Shown here: positions 44,826 through 55,496 of the stretch, piece by piece | How positions within the stretch are numbered: the stretch's first letter is position 1 | Layout of the letters: every line of letters begins with the position of its first letter | Assembly (NCBI GenBank): GCA_002197995.1 | Contig: NGZR01000001.1 | Span: forward strand, 3,534,001-3,598,000 | DNA length: 64,000 bases | Source: Gaeumannomyces sp. JS-464 | Lineage: Eukaryota; Ascomycota; Sordariomycetes; Magnaporthales; Magnaporthaceae | Reading direction: 5' to 3' | Made by a program: the position numbers and the translations under genes | The notes under the pieces: model-generated | What the model was told of the DNA's origin: nothing | What the model saw: only the letters and a program-made list of their open reading frames with translations | The model's database searches: none

Positions 44826-46680
44826 AGTCGGAGTACCCCCTGTTGGCCGCCCCCCTGTTGGCCACCCCGGCCGCCCCACGGCCTCGAATCGTCGCGCGTA
44901 CTTCAATTCTACCGCATTCCATCAATTTTAGTCCGTTTTCCTTACTTTTTGCTGCAATCGAACGCCGAGATGCCAGAAAAACAGTATACAGAAAAAGAAG
45001 TCGAACAGGCCGTCGCCGCCGTACAAGCGAAGGTCCCAATCGCGAGGGCCGCCCGACTTTGGGGTATACCGAGGTCTACCCTACGGCACCGTCTTGAGGG
45101 CTCCCTACCTATCCGACAGTTACAAGAACCCTATCAGCGGATAGCCCCGGAGCAGGAGAAGCGCCTAGCCGACTGGATCCTATTACAGGCCTCCCTAGGG
45201 CTCCCGCCAACGCATGCAGAAGTCCGGTTTTTTGCACAAGAGATCCTCCGGCAAGGGGGCGCCTCCCAGCCCTCGGAAAGCACTGGATTCGTGGCTTTTT
45301 AGGCCGATATCCAGAGATCCGGGTCGGGAGGGGCCGGCGCATGGAATTTGCACGCGTTGGAGGGGCTACTACTGAAATAATAAAGCAGTGGTGGCGACGC
45401 CTCGAGGTCCCGGAGGTGGCCGGATCAAGCCGGAAAATACGTACAACGCGGACGAAGGCGGCTTACAGGAGGGAAAAACAGGCAACGGGCTTGTTTTAGG
45501 CCTCGCGGAGGCCCGGCCTTTGCAAAGGAAAGAGCCCGGATCTCGCATTTGGACGAGTTTTTTCGAATGCATCTCGGCCACTGGGGTTTCGCTTCCTCCC
45601 CTCATTATTTTCAAAGGAAAATACGTACAGGAGCAGTGGTTTCCGGAGGATTTAGGCCAATTTAAAGGCTGGGAATTCACTGCAACGGATAACGGGTGGA
45701 CTACGGATCGCACGGCCGTCGAATGGCTGCAAAAAATCTTCCTCCCTCGCACCCGGCCCCCTACCCCTGAACCCCGGCTTTTAGTATTGGATGGCCACGG
45801 ATCGCATATCACCAAAAAGTTTATGTCTCTTTGCCTGCAAAATAACGTTTTTTTACTTTATTTACCCCCTCATTCCTCGCACGTTTTGCAGCCGTTGGAT
45901 CTATCCGTTTTCAGCCCTCTTAAACACGCCTACCGCCAAATAGTCGGGTCCCAAGCTTTATTTACCTGCTCAACTGTGGTAGGAAAGCGCCAATTTTTGC
46001 AAAACTATGCCTCCGCACGAACAAAAGCCTTTACCCCTTATATAATTAAATCGGGGTGGCGGGCATCTGGCCTTTGGCCTCGGAATATCAACAAACCCCT
46101 TATGAACCGGCTTATACTCGAAAACTCCCAACGAGACGACCGACGAGCCCAAATTCAACAATCTGCAAAGGATGACAGGGCCAAACAACGTTCAACGGTC
46201 CCTTTACTGCAGTCCCGGATGCCCTGGGAGACTCCCAAACAAAGTCGAGAGTTGGCCTCCCAAATCAGCGCTTTCAGGGGTCGGCTTCCGGCAAGCCCCA
46301 CGGCCCGACTTTTCTTCCGGAAGCTCCAAAAAGGCTACGAGGCGCGTGAATTCGAATTAGCTGAGGCCCTGCAAAAAATTAGGCGGCTGGAGGCCGAATT
46401 GGAGGCACAGCGGCCTCGCAAAAAAAGGAGGGTGGCCCCGGATCCCAACGAGACCTTTGTGAATATCCGGCGCATTTTAAAGGCAAGGGGGCACGTTGAG
46501 GAGGCAAACGATACAGCATCAGAAAGAGCGGAAAATTCTGATCAGGAATCAGTATACTCTTGTATCGAGGTTAGTTAAATAAAGGTAGAAATTTGCAGTT
46601 GAATGCACTAGGTTTGGTGGTGATCGGGCCCGTGCAAGGTGGCCAACAGGGGGGGGTGGCCAACAGGGGGTACTCCGACT
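44826..46680 (+). mobile_element. pogo/Fot1-like DNA transposon, younger copy 2
   Basis: Inverted ends AGTCGGAGTACCCCC..GGGGGTACTCCGACT; target duplication TA at 44824-44825 and 46681-46682. Each end has a doubled CCCCCTGTTGGCC unit. 1855 bp. Same family and orientation as copy 1 (10643-12493) but with normal GC and far fewer changes. Confidence 0.94.
44970..46578 (+). pseudogene. pogo/Fot1 transposase, near-intact with two frame breaks
   Basis: The ATG at 44970 starts MPEKQYTEKEVEQAVAAVQ. An N-terminal psq-type helix-turn-helix (ARLWGIPRSTLRHRLEG) is followed by a CENP-B-like part (ADWILLQASLGLPPTHAEVRFFA). The DDE domain keeps all three Asp: YNADEGGL, LLVLDGHGSHITKK and LQPLDLSVFSPLK. A C-terminal coiled region (REFELAEALQKIRRLEAELEAQ) ends with a KKRR basic patch. 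Relative to copy 1, one base is missing near 45275 (GGG to GG) and one near 45428 (GGG to GG), shifting frame twice. Both are homopolymer losses and could be sequence errors. If real, the element needs a helper. Confidence 0.88.
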
Positions 46681-46747
46681 TAGCCGAGGCAAAGGAAGGA
46701 TATAGTAAGGAGACCCAAGCCCATGAAGAGAAGGAGTCATGGCTGGG

Positions 46748-47564
46748 TTAAATAAAACCAGCCTCGGTAAGGGCAGCCTTAAGGTCGTCCACTTTCTCCA
46801 GCTTAGGGAGGGGCTTGCCCACGTTTAAAAAAAACCTTGTGGTTTCCAGCGGTCATCTTTGCATGCGTCTCGCGAAAGGCGCAAACGCGGGGGGGGGCCC
46901 TTCCATCGTGCGACTTGAAGGTCCAGCCCGTGATGCGGCTCGTAACGGTGTTCTTGACGACTAAAGAGTCCGGCATGATCGTGCCGTCGTCGAGGATAAG
47001 CTCGGACATGCCGTGGGCGCTGGCGCCTCCACAGCCGAAAACTTGGAGGCCGATAAGCCCGGCAAGGCTGTTATCCGCAGCCCTGCCCGATGCCGGTCAA
47101 ATCGGGCGGAGGGCCGCCCTAGAACTCATAGGCGCGGTAACCGCTCTCGGTAAGGACAAAGTTATGCCCGTGGATGGACGACGCGTCGAGCCCGTTAGTG
47201 TCTGTAACCTTGGCCCAGCACATAGCTGGGTTCTCGAAGTTAGTTCCGACCATGACGGATCCCTCCGGGATCTAGAAGAGGCCATGGATAAGATGGATGC
47301 CAAAGGTCTTCTCGGCGTTATGGCCGACAAACAAAGCCGCGAGGTTCCGGACGTGCTTGTCGGCAACCTCGGGCTGGTCCCCATCGTCCTTGAGGCTACT
47401 GTAACTGCATTAAAAATGTATTGGTTAGCCCAGGTCTTGTATCTCTAGCATGCTCGCTAGGGAAATGCATTGACGTACAGCTTACGGCTCTCTTGAGAGT
47501 CCGGAGCCGTGAGAGCCTGGTCAGGGGCGGGGAGCGTGGGGATCTGGGTCATAAGAGCTGCCAT
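46748..47564 (-). pseudogene. Decayed fungal gene of unknown function
   Basis: The minus-strand start MAALMTQIPTLPAPDQALTAPD is at 47564. A GTACGT intron runs to an ATGCAG acceptor (QESRKL joins YSSLKDDGDQPEVADKHV). Then NLAALFVGHNAEKTFGIHLIHG, IPEGSVMVGTNFENPAMCWAK, SIHGHNFVLTESGYRAYEF, LIGLQVFG, MSELILDDGTIMPDSLV, RVCAFRETHAKMTAGNHKVF and VGKPLPKLEKVDDLKAALTEAGFI, ending at TAA 46748-46750. This block order matches a widespread uncharacterised ascomycete protein. Two TAG stops replace expected codons (after HLIHGLF and YRAYEF), and frames change at least three times, once at an eight-T run. Not functional. Confidence 0.7.
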
Positions 47565-48996
47565 TGTGCTTGGTAGATTGGTTTGATGGAGAGCAGGGTC
47601 GACACGGATAGAAGAATACAGTTCAGGAGTGAGGTGCTTGGTGTGTGGATGGCGCAGTGAAGATGGTTGTGGTATAGTCAGGACCCGAAGAATAATGAAG
47701 AGGGGACGGCATTCTTTTATAGACAGACGGACCTGATCTACTTTACCTGGTGATAGATAGTTGGTGTACACGAGCCGCCAACGATCGAAGGCGTGTGATC
47801 GCTTCTTCCGCCTTGCTGCCCCCTGCAAGGCGGATAGGAAAGGCAGCCCCATCATGAGGTATCTTTGGCTGCCGACATCTGGAGTTCAAGTTCCACGAAC
47901 CGGTCGCTAGGGTCAGGCGAGTCCAGACCGAGCAGCCAAAGAAGCCTGTGACCGGAAAGAGAGTGATATTTCCTTGGTCTATGTGCATGAAAACTGACAG
48001 ACTTCGTAGCCCATGTGTGTGATGACCATGATACAGCAGCCAGGGAGCAGTGCGTCTTGCGAAAACGACTCCATATTCAAGCCGGGTCGGTTTGGACGGC
48101 CAACTGCTAGAGCTCCGGTTGAGTGAATAGGCCCACATGGTAACACTGCCCCCGGTGTGTGTCCGAACCAGCCGGTCAGCCGGCCTCGACGTTGTTGTCC
48201 AGCCCCTCTTCGGTTGAAAGAAGCCAGGCGCTCAAGGGAGGTAAACTTCATGTCCATCCGTTCATCCATCCACCCCTAGGCAGGTTGGTGCCCAAGACAC
48301 CCTAGGCTCGACTGGTCCACCACCACCACCACCCCTATCCCTCACGCAGTGCAACGAGGTGGGCCCACCGACCAGGAGCAAATGTGGGCTGTGTTTGGAC
48401 GGGCGCTTCGCCGCCCTTCACCCCAAGCAGTTTCCGGTTGTTCCCCTCCACTTCGTCGGCCTCCGCAGTCCGGGGATGGGCGCTTGAACTCCAGCTATGT
48501 TCTTCCTAATGCTCTGGACGATTTACAGTATCCAAGGTTATCCAAGGTCATGGGGTAGAGGTTTTTTCTTTTATCATGGGCCCGTGGCGCGCGTTTCGGT
48601 GTGTGCAATCCCATCAACGCTGAGGTCTTGATTCCACGGACTTCGTGTGGGCGCAGATTGAACGTTTGCAAATGCTCGTCATCCGCCCATGTCTCCATAG
48701 CTTGATCTGTTTCTCATGATAAACATAAGTGATTTAAGCCGGATTAATCCACAGGAATTTGGGATCGAGTCATAGAAATGTGCAGCGATTTCCAGCCGCA
48801 CAGTCTAAGACGCCCTCTCCAAACAGCGCAGATCGGGCGTTTAGAAGTGGGGCATGCCATCAGCGTCGGGCCACCACACAACTGAGCTCAGCCTGGCGTC
48901 ATTGATATCCAAATCCTTGGAGGCTCTGCTTCAATCGAACCTCGAGAGGCTGGAGAGACTTCCGAGCCCCAGGCTCGTGCCAACCAGTGCGTGCCA
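47565..48996. other. Intergenic region without a recognisable gene
   Basis: It contains the promoter side of the minus-strand pseudogene, a CACCACCACCACCACC tract near 48320, and leader sequence of the BTB gene. Open frames show no family signature. Confidence 0.45.
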
Positions 48997-50747
48997 ATGG
49001 CGCCTCCGACGCAAACCCCAGCCAGCGCGCCGCCTGCAAAAGACGGTGACGGCCCCGCTCCGACCGTCACGGCAATCGCGCCCCGGGGGGACCTCGTCCT
49101 CCGTGTCACTTTCGTCTCATCTCCCAAGACCCTGAAAGCCGCAAAGAAGGAGGCCCGCCCCCCGGCCGGGCCAGCAAAGGCCCTCTACCGCTGCCGCCAG
49201 GCCGGCAGGGTCGCAGCCACAGCCCCCGCCACCATTGGTCCCCCCTCCAGGCCCAGCGGCAGACACACTGGTACCGCGTCGACCTGGCCGTGCTGACGCG
49301 CCAGTCCGAGTACTTCCGCGCCCTGCTGGGCGCCGACTCGCGCTTCAGCGAGGCGCGCGACGTCGCGGCCGCCCTGGAAGCCCTAGACCTGCGCGGCGTG
49401 GACCCGCGCGACGTCGAGGACGCGGATAAGCTGCCGGCGGTGGACATCACCGACGACGACGAGGCGACGCGGTCCGCGCACCGCCACCACGCGCTCGCGG
49501 ACCTGCTGCGCATCCTGCACGGCGTGCCGCCCGCCGTCCGGCGCCCGGCCGTCCTGACGATGCGCCACGTCGCCACCCTCGCCGTCCTGGCGGACAGGTT
49601 CGGCTGCGCGCAGCCCGTCTCGCGCTGCCTGTCCTCCGAGCTGCGGTTCAAGTGGCCCGCCACGAAGCTGAAGGCTACCGGGAACGGGGGCAGTGGCACG
49701 TTTGGGCACCACGGCGGCGATGACGAGACGGGGGCAAGTGTTGGCGGCCCGAGGGTGGAGAACGAGGAGGTGCTACGCCAGAGGATCCTGACTGCGTGGC
49801 TGCTGGACCAGCCGCTCAAGCTGCACGCGTCTACGCGTGACTTGGTTATTCACGGGTCGGCGCGGTGGACACAGCTGGCTGACCAGGACGAGGATGAGAG
49901 TGGTCGCGCGGGCGGCCTGGCATCCTGGTGGGATCTGCAAGACGACCTTGAGGGTAAGCAGGTCGTCGTCTCTTTTCTTTCTGCGTTTTCCCCTGTTGCC
50001 CTCCGTCCGTTTTGCATTGGCATCTGAAGTTGACGCTGGATCTTCACGCACTCTCTCACCTTGAACGGAAGCTGAGCTTCGGTATCGCCGAGAATGCATC
50101 CTCGACGCCATCGCCTCGGTCCAGCGTCACTTCTTCTCCCTCTACTCATCACGGGCGCAGGTTTGCAAGCTGGGCTACGATTCGAGCCCTGCATGTGATT
50201 CCTACCAGCTGGGCCAGATGCTCAAGTTCTTCTCCAACAAGAAGCTCTTGTTCCTGGTCGACTTCTCGTCGACGTCGTTTGACACGGTGGGAGATTTTGG
50301 CGCCACCGACATTAACCACATCATCTCGCTTCTTTCACAAGCACCAAGCTATCAAATCGACCGCAACCACACCAACGTGAGTATTCCCTGCTATCCCCGC
50401 CTCTGTCGCCATTAACCCCCGGGCCGCAATGCCAGCGGAAGACTTACGTACCCATTTTCCGATAGTGTGGGATGAGAACCAAGATCTTGCCCATCTTGGA
50501 GTATATAAAAGCCATGATTTCGTCCAATGTAGTATCCATCCCCAGGCGTGAATGGAAGAAAGACCGTGCACGAGCATCGTGGATGCCATCTGAAGAAGAC
50601 GAGAAGAAGCAGGAGAGGCGGCCGTTCAGCTTCACGAGGTCCGTCGTCAACGATCCTCGCCTTCGGTACGAGGGCGCCATGGCCACCGACCGGATGGCCC
50701 GCGAGTTTTTTACGGCCAAGAGCTGGGACTGGACGCCTGAGGACTGA
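48997..50747 (+). CDS. BTB/POZ-type fungal protein, at least three exons
   Basis: Uncharacterised Pezizomycotina family with a degenerate N-terminal BTB-like region. The ATG at 48997 starts MAPPTQTPASAPP. IAPRGDLVLRVTF is the BTB start; YRVDLAVLTRQSEYFRALLGADSRFSEAR follows in a frame shifted by one lost base, with the change between about 49150 and 49250. It is either a one-base loss or a 41-bp GTCGCA..CCAG intron, which would be very short. Then ITDDDEATRSAHRHHALADLLRILHG. Intron 49954-50071 (GTAAGC..GAAG) joins to ELRYRRECILDAIASVQRHFFSLYSS and VCKLGYDSSPACDSYQLGQMLKFF. Intron 50377-50465 (GTGAGT..ATAG) joins to CGMRTRILPILEYIKAM. It ends in a charged tail at TGA 50745-50747. Probably a protein-interaction adaptor; role unknown. 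Confidence 0.72.
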
Positions 50748-50937
50748 GTCCCCTGCCATCTGGCCGGACGTTGACCGTTTACGTATTTCAGCGAACTCGA
50801 GGCACTTAGACCATTCCAGTCACCCCCTTGTTTAGAGAAGCAGCCATCGTCACTCATTATACCGTAGTCAAATAAACACCCGCAGTTGTCTGCCACCATG
50901 TCCTTGCCGCTTCCGCCACTACTTCTAGCCGAGCATG

Positions 50938-51302
50938 TTATGATGCGAGCGATTGCCAAAAAAAAAAAAAAGACGAGTTGGAAAATTTGGCCGCGTTTCC
51001 CTCACATACATTCCTGGCAATGACCCTGAATTTCTTGAATCCACCACAGCTACAAAAGATTTTGCTACCAGACACAGGATTGCAGCAACCGCGGGCCCCG
51101 CATTGCTCGTGTAGGCGCCACCTACCATCGCTGCCGCAGATGACGATCCAGCTTGCGTCGAGGTCTGCGTCGCAGGAACAGGAGCCCGGTCCGCAGGGCG
51201 GCCTCGTCTGGCCTCGAGCCTGGGGCGCTCTTGATCCGGGACGGTAGGGGCGAGGGCCGTGGGGGAGGCTAAAAGGCATTCGGCCAGGGTAACAGCATGC
51301 AT
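50938..51302 (-). pseudogene. Eight-cysteine secreted protein family, member P1 (one-base frame break)
   Basis: The minus ATG at 51302 gives a signal-like MHAVTLAECLLASPTALA, then a propeptide ending RLEAR. The cysteine part is in the frame reached by restoring one base: PCGPGSCSC, SWIVICGSDGRWRLHEQCGARGCC, then IFCSC. The cysteine pattern is C-x4-C-x1-C-x11-C-G-x3-W-x5-C-x3-CC-x9-C-x1-C. The A/T-rich tail ends at 50938. Paralogue of P2-P4. Function unknown. It could be intact if the lost base is a sequence error. Confidence 0.6.
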
Positions 51303-51912
51303 AGTGGAAGTGTAGGAATCGGTCGAGTCGTGTTTGGTGTTTCAACGTCGGGTCAACGGGCGAGAGCTACCTAAGTAGCCCCTGGAGAGGAGAAGCCACG
51401 GTCTCGTTGATTTACAATTTGCCTTCGGTACTATCCATACCTGGGCCCGGTGCTGGGCCCCTTATCTAACGACAATGATGACGACAGAAAGAGCAGAGTT
51501 CATGATCCCGATAGTTACCCAAAGCAAGCAAGCCAGACCTCCAAGCGCCCCTGCCAGCATGGAGTCACGATAGGCCTAGAGTCACTGTACCAGCGGTAGA
51601 GCAAGACGATCTGCAGCGGCGCAAGGGAATCTCCAGACTCGAAAAGCATCGGCAGCTATCGATTAATCGGGCCCCAGGGTAGATTTATTATAATTTCCGT
51701 CCCTGGAAAGTTCCCCTGCAGCCCGACGGTCGCCAGCGGAACTGAAGAGATGCTATCTCGGATCACAGCAGCCCGTGCAGCCACCAACGTCCTGTGGCCC
51801 CCTTGCCTATTGGATACACGGCCGCTGAAGCAGGACAAACGCGACCTCAAGAGTTTCTCTCATTCCCGCCCAACCAGAGATCCTCAGCTCGGAACCAGCC
51901 CGTATCTTTCGC
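51303..51912. promoter_or_regulatory. P1 upstream region, duplicated upstream of P2
   Basis: Segments such as CAAAGCAAGCAAGCCAGACC..CCAAGCGCCCCTG (51519-51556) match CAAAGCAAGAAGTATACAGC..CCAAGTTCTCCTG in the P2 upstream region (52424-52461), so promoter and gene were copied together. No other gene seen. Confidence 0.5.
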
Positions 51913-52202
51913 TCACATTAGTAGTAGGCCGCGCCATCCAGATCCTTCCTTGCAGCAACTGCGGATGCCGCATGCTGCGCTGAAGTGCCACCGTCCGCTT
52001 AGGTGCCACCACTTGTCTACGACCGCAGAGCTCGGTCCAGCTTATATTTACATCCTCGTTGCAGCGAAGCCAGCCGTATTTGCAGGGCACCTTCGATTGC
52101 CCACCCACCCGCCTGGCCTCGAGGCTCGTGGGGTCGGGGGCGGGTGACCGCCGGGGCGGCGGAGGAGGCTAGAAGGCCTACGGCGAGGGTGGTAACATGC
52201 AT
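51913..52202 (-). pseudogene. Eight-cysteine secreted protein family, member P2 (two frame breaks)
   Basis: The minus ATG at 52202 starts MHVTTLAVGLLASSAAPA, nearly the P1 signal. A second frame reads VPCKYGWLRCNEDVNISWTELCG and a third WHFSAACGIRSCCKEGSG, stopping at 51913-51915. The order matches P1, but two shifts separate the parts, so this copy is more decayed. Confidence 0.55.
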
Positions 52203-52743
52203 GGTAGGAAATGGTGGGATTTGGTCGGCCTGCTGTTGGGACTTTTAGCCTCTTGGTTCCAGGGGTGAGCTAGTCGCTTTCAAGGAGAGAAGATACCATG
52301 ATAGCTCTGGTTTGCTTACGTGCTGCCTGTGGCATTATTCACACACTGGCCTGGGCCTAGCTGCTCTCGTACTGGCTGCAGTGAAGACAGGGAGAGCATC
52401 CATGATTCGATAGGTCTGGTGCTCAAAGCAAGAAGTATACAGCTCCAAGTTCTCCTGTGGCCATTCTGTCACTGTCCCGGGGCTAGAGGAGCAATACAAG
52501 TGCGGAGGCAAGAAGGAGCGTCGGACTTGTAGGCATCATCAGCTACCAACCTCGGACCTTTACCATGGCCTACCTAAACAAATAGGCTTGCGCAATCAGC
52601 AATCCTCCTCCATATTATCCATCCAAATACAGCCGACAGTTCCTCGGCGTCCATCTGGGGCGTGACTGAGAGTGCAAGAGAGACATGCGCCTTGCTTCGC
52701 TTATATCTCCTCAGAGGACATCTCCTGCACGTAGCAGGCCACC
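52203..52743. other. P2 upstream region and spacer to P3
   Basis: The first 300 bp resemble the P1 upstream region (shared short blocks around the CAAAGCAAG motif). No gene recognised. Confidence 0.45.
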
Positions 52744-53050
52744 TCAAGCCGGGCCCGGGTCACCCACCATCCTTAACGGCGCGCGACATTGGCAAAAGCT
52801 AACGCCACTGATGGAGCTACAGCAACCGCGGCCGCCGCAATGCTCCCCCGGGCTCATCAGGGTCCACTTGCGATCGTCGCCACAGACCTCGACCCAGCTC
52901 TTGTCGTTACCTTCTCTGCAGCGGGAAGTGCGTGGCTTGCAGTCCTCCCTGGCCTCGAAGCCGGGGATGTATGGTGCGGAACAGTAGTGGCTATGGCCAT
53001 GGAGGGAGCCAGGAAGCCAGCGGTAAGGGCGCAAAAACACACCGCGGTAG
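52744..53050 (-). pseudogene. Eight-cysteine secreted protein family, member P3 (start lost, frame break)
   Basis: The best-preserved cysteine domain: FEAREDCKPRTSRCREGNDKSWVEVCGDDRKWTL..EHCGGRGCCSSISGVSFCQC on the minus strand. The upstream signal-like stretch (VCFCALTAGFLAPSMAIA) lies in another frame and no ATG heads it. Spacing fits P1 and P4. Confidence 0.55.
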
Positions 53051-53571
53051 TGGCGGCGTTGGTTGAGTCGCGCTTGGGGTGTTTGCGTTGATGTTTTAGG
53101 AGGATTAGGATTGGAGGAAGATATTTTGGCAGGTCTTGGTTTTTCCGCGAAGCTCTTGCGGCCTTATTTGTAGATACCGTCGGCACCGATCTTGCTTGTG
53201 ACGCTTTGCCTGCAGTGACATATGGGAAATCAGCAATGAGGATCCGCGGCTTTACGCAAACCGAGCGGTTCGGACGGACGATAGACTCCAAGAGCCTTGG
53301 TTACCATTCACCCGTCGCACTCCAGTAGCCGAGCGCCAACGGAATTGCTTTGCTTGGAGGCCCATCCACGGCAACCCGAATGTCGGCATATGTGCGAAGG
53401 AGCCTGAAGGCACCTATCTCGGATCAAGCAGCCTATGTGATCACCCAAATCACCGAAGCCCTGTTCCCCCATACTGCCGTCTGTACTTTCCTATTAGAGG
53501 CCTCCTCCAGACCACAGGCCCCTCACCTACCTACTTCAAACCCTCAGCAACCCCCCAACGCAGCCGCCACC
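53051..53571. other. Spacer between P3 and P4
   Basis: No gene recognised; it contains P3 upstream sequence. Confidence 0.4.
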
Positions 53572-53861
53572 TCACCGAAGTCCCCCATCAGCAGCGACAC
53601 TAGGCCCTGGTGCCATCCAAGCTCCCCCGCAGCATCCAGGGGGGCCACACTCCGCGCTTGTGACCCACTGGCCGTCGCTGCCACAGATTTTGATTTCGTC
53701 GGAGGCGAGCCGCGGGTAGCAGCGATAGTGGCCCGGCGCGTTGCACGACAGGGCGGGGTCATCCTGCCTGCTCTCAAGGTCGGAGGCTGCAGGGACGGGG
53801 ATGGTGGCGGCAAGGACAGCAGAGGAACCGAAGATGCCGGCCGCGAGGCAGAGAGACGCAT
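53572..53861 (-). pseudogene. Eight-cysteine secreted protein family, member P4 (one-base loss at the start codon)
   Basis: The minus frame reads ASLCLAAGIFGSSAVLAATIPVPAASDLESRQ (signal and propeptide) directly into LSCNAPGHYRCYPRLASDEIKICGSDGQWVTSAECGPPGCCGG, ending at TGA 53572-53574. The only ATG (53861) sits one base out of frame; an ATGGCG start reduced to ATGCG would explain it. The LESR motif matches LEAR/FEAR in P1 and P3 and may mark propeptide cleavage. This is the most intact copy, and possibly functional if the lost base is an error. Confidence 0.6.
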
Positions 53862-55478
53862 GGTTGCGGTGGGAGACTGAGCTCGATTGGGCCCAGGGTA
53901 TGTCTGCTCGCCCATGTCTGATCAGAAAGATTCCCAGTTGACCGCGAGGGTCATGAATACCAATAGTCGCTTACCTGTAGCTGGCTTGGAGTTCCGCGGC
54001 ACGAGAGTTTGGTCTTGGCCTTGGCTTTTGCCCCGGTAGTGACAGCTCGCAGAGAGGAAGTGGTGGCCGTTGATGCGGGCTTCTCGCGCAGATAGTCAGA
54101 AGGGAGAGACGAGTGCTTTTAGAGCCCATGGAATAGACATGGCGAGTGATTCCGCTGATGTCACAAAGGGCTGCCATTCACTCGATAGGCCAGCGTGGCA
54201 TTGTGTTCTCGCAGAGGATCCGGGGTGAATGAGATGTCACTCCCACGTCACCTACACGACCGCTCTGCCCAGCAGCCCCTTCCATCCCATCTTCGGCCAA
54301 GCCCTTATAAGAGCTGCCCGGTGGAGCTTCGGTCAGGAGGCAGTCGGGCCTACTGACACTACTCTTGCCTTTTACCAGAATAGCCGAATGGTCTGCTGCA
54401 CACCTCCTAATCTAATCTTTGGACCTCTCCTCTGGAGCATCCAGATTCAAACCTCTTTGTAATCACTTTTTTTTTGTTCCTCCTTCGTCGACCCGGTCTA
54501 CTGGCCGGGACAATCCATATGGTAGAAGACGTGGTGAGAACGTCAATGGAAACACAAGGAGCGTTTCGAAAGTGCCAAGACCATTCCAACGACTGGGAGA
54601 GTTTAAGGTTCCATCAAAATTTAAGCTTATTCCCCCTGGATGTCGATCATGCTTCGGCCCCTCCATCGCCCTCCTCGCCAAACTGCCCCCAACCAATGGC
54701 GGACACCATCTCCACTCCTCTCCCCCTCCTCTCCAACTCGCCAGGTAACCGGTAAACTAGCTATGATTCGGCTTGATAGACTAGCATCCGAGGCGACACA
54801 GCACGCCGGTAGCCCATAGCTCGCTATCCCGCCAGAGAACCCATGGCCCCGCCTGGAAAACTCCGTGATCAGCATCGATGGCTAGAGGCCAGTGACGCAT
54901 CCAGAAATCATGGCCCAGGCAGAAGACGGAGCCCGAGGGAGGCAGCCCGAACCTGCGGGGGTGCGTGGCCCTCCCCACCTGGAAGGTCCGTTCTAGATAC
55001 CATATCTAAAGGATACCACATCCAAGGACCTGAACTATGGACGTGCGAAAGCTCTAGCTCGCCAAGCCACGATAGTGCCAAAGAAGCACGAGTCCTGGCG
55101 TTCTAGACACTCTATATCGACGGACCACGCTAGCATCTTGGACTTGTCGGTGAATGCCCTTTTTGGCCTAGTCACCACGAGCCTCTCCACATAAACTTGA
55201 ACTTGGCCAGGGGGCGGGTTGGGGCCGGCGACCCTCCGTTGGCACGCAGCCACGAAATCCAGCCCCTCTCGACGTCATCTTCATGCCCTTCGGTGACCTT
55301 CAGAAGCGGCGAAGCCTGCGGCTCACACCCGTGGATACGTGGACCAAAACGCCGCCGGCCTCCTGCACAAACAACCGAGTTTTCGGCGTCTAGAAAACTG
55401 AACGCCGGAGCCCATCGCCCACCCCTCTCTCTGCGCTACCCTTTCCAAAAGCATGCTTTTCTTTTCACCGGTCTGCAC

Positions 55479-55496
55479 TTTTTTTTTTTTTTTTTT
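55479..55496 (+). repeat. T(18) homopolymer
   Basis: Eighteen consecutive T. Confidence 0.95.

Noticed and set aside
10643..46680. The two GC-rich pogo copies as ends of one giant composite element
   Set aside because: Each has its own complete pair of inverted ends and TA sites, and the block between is explained by other insertions.
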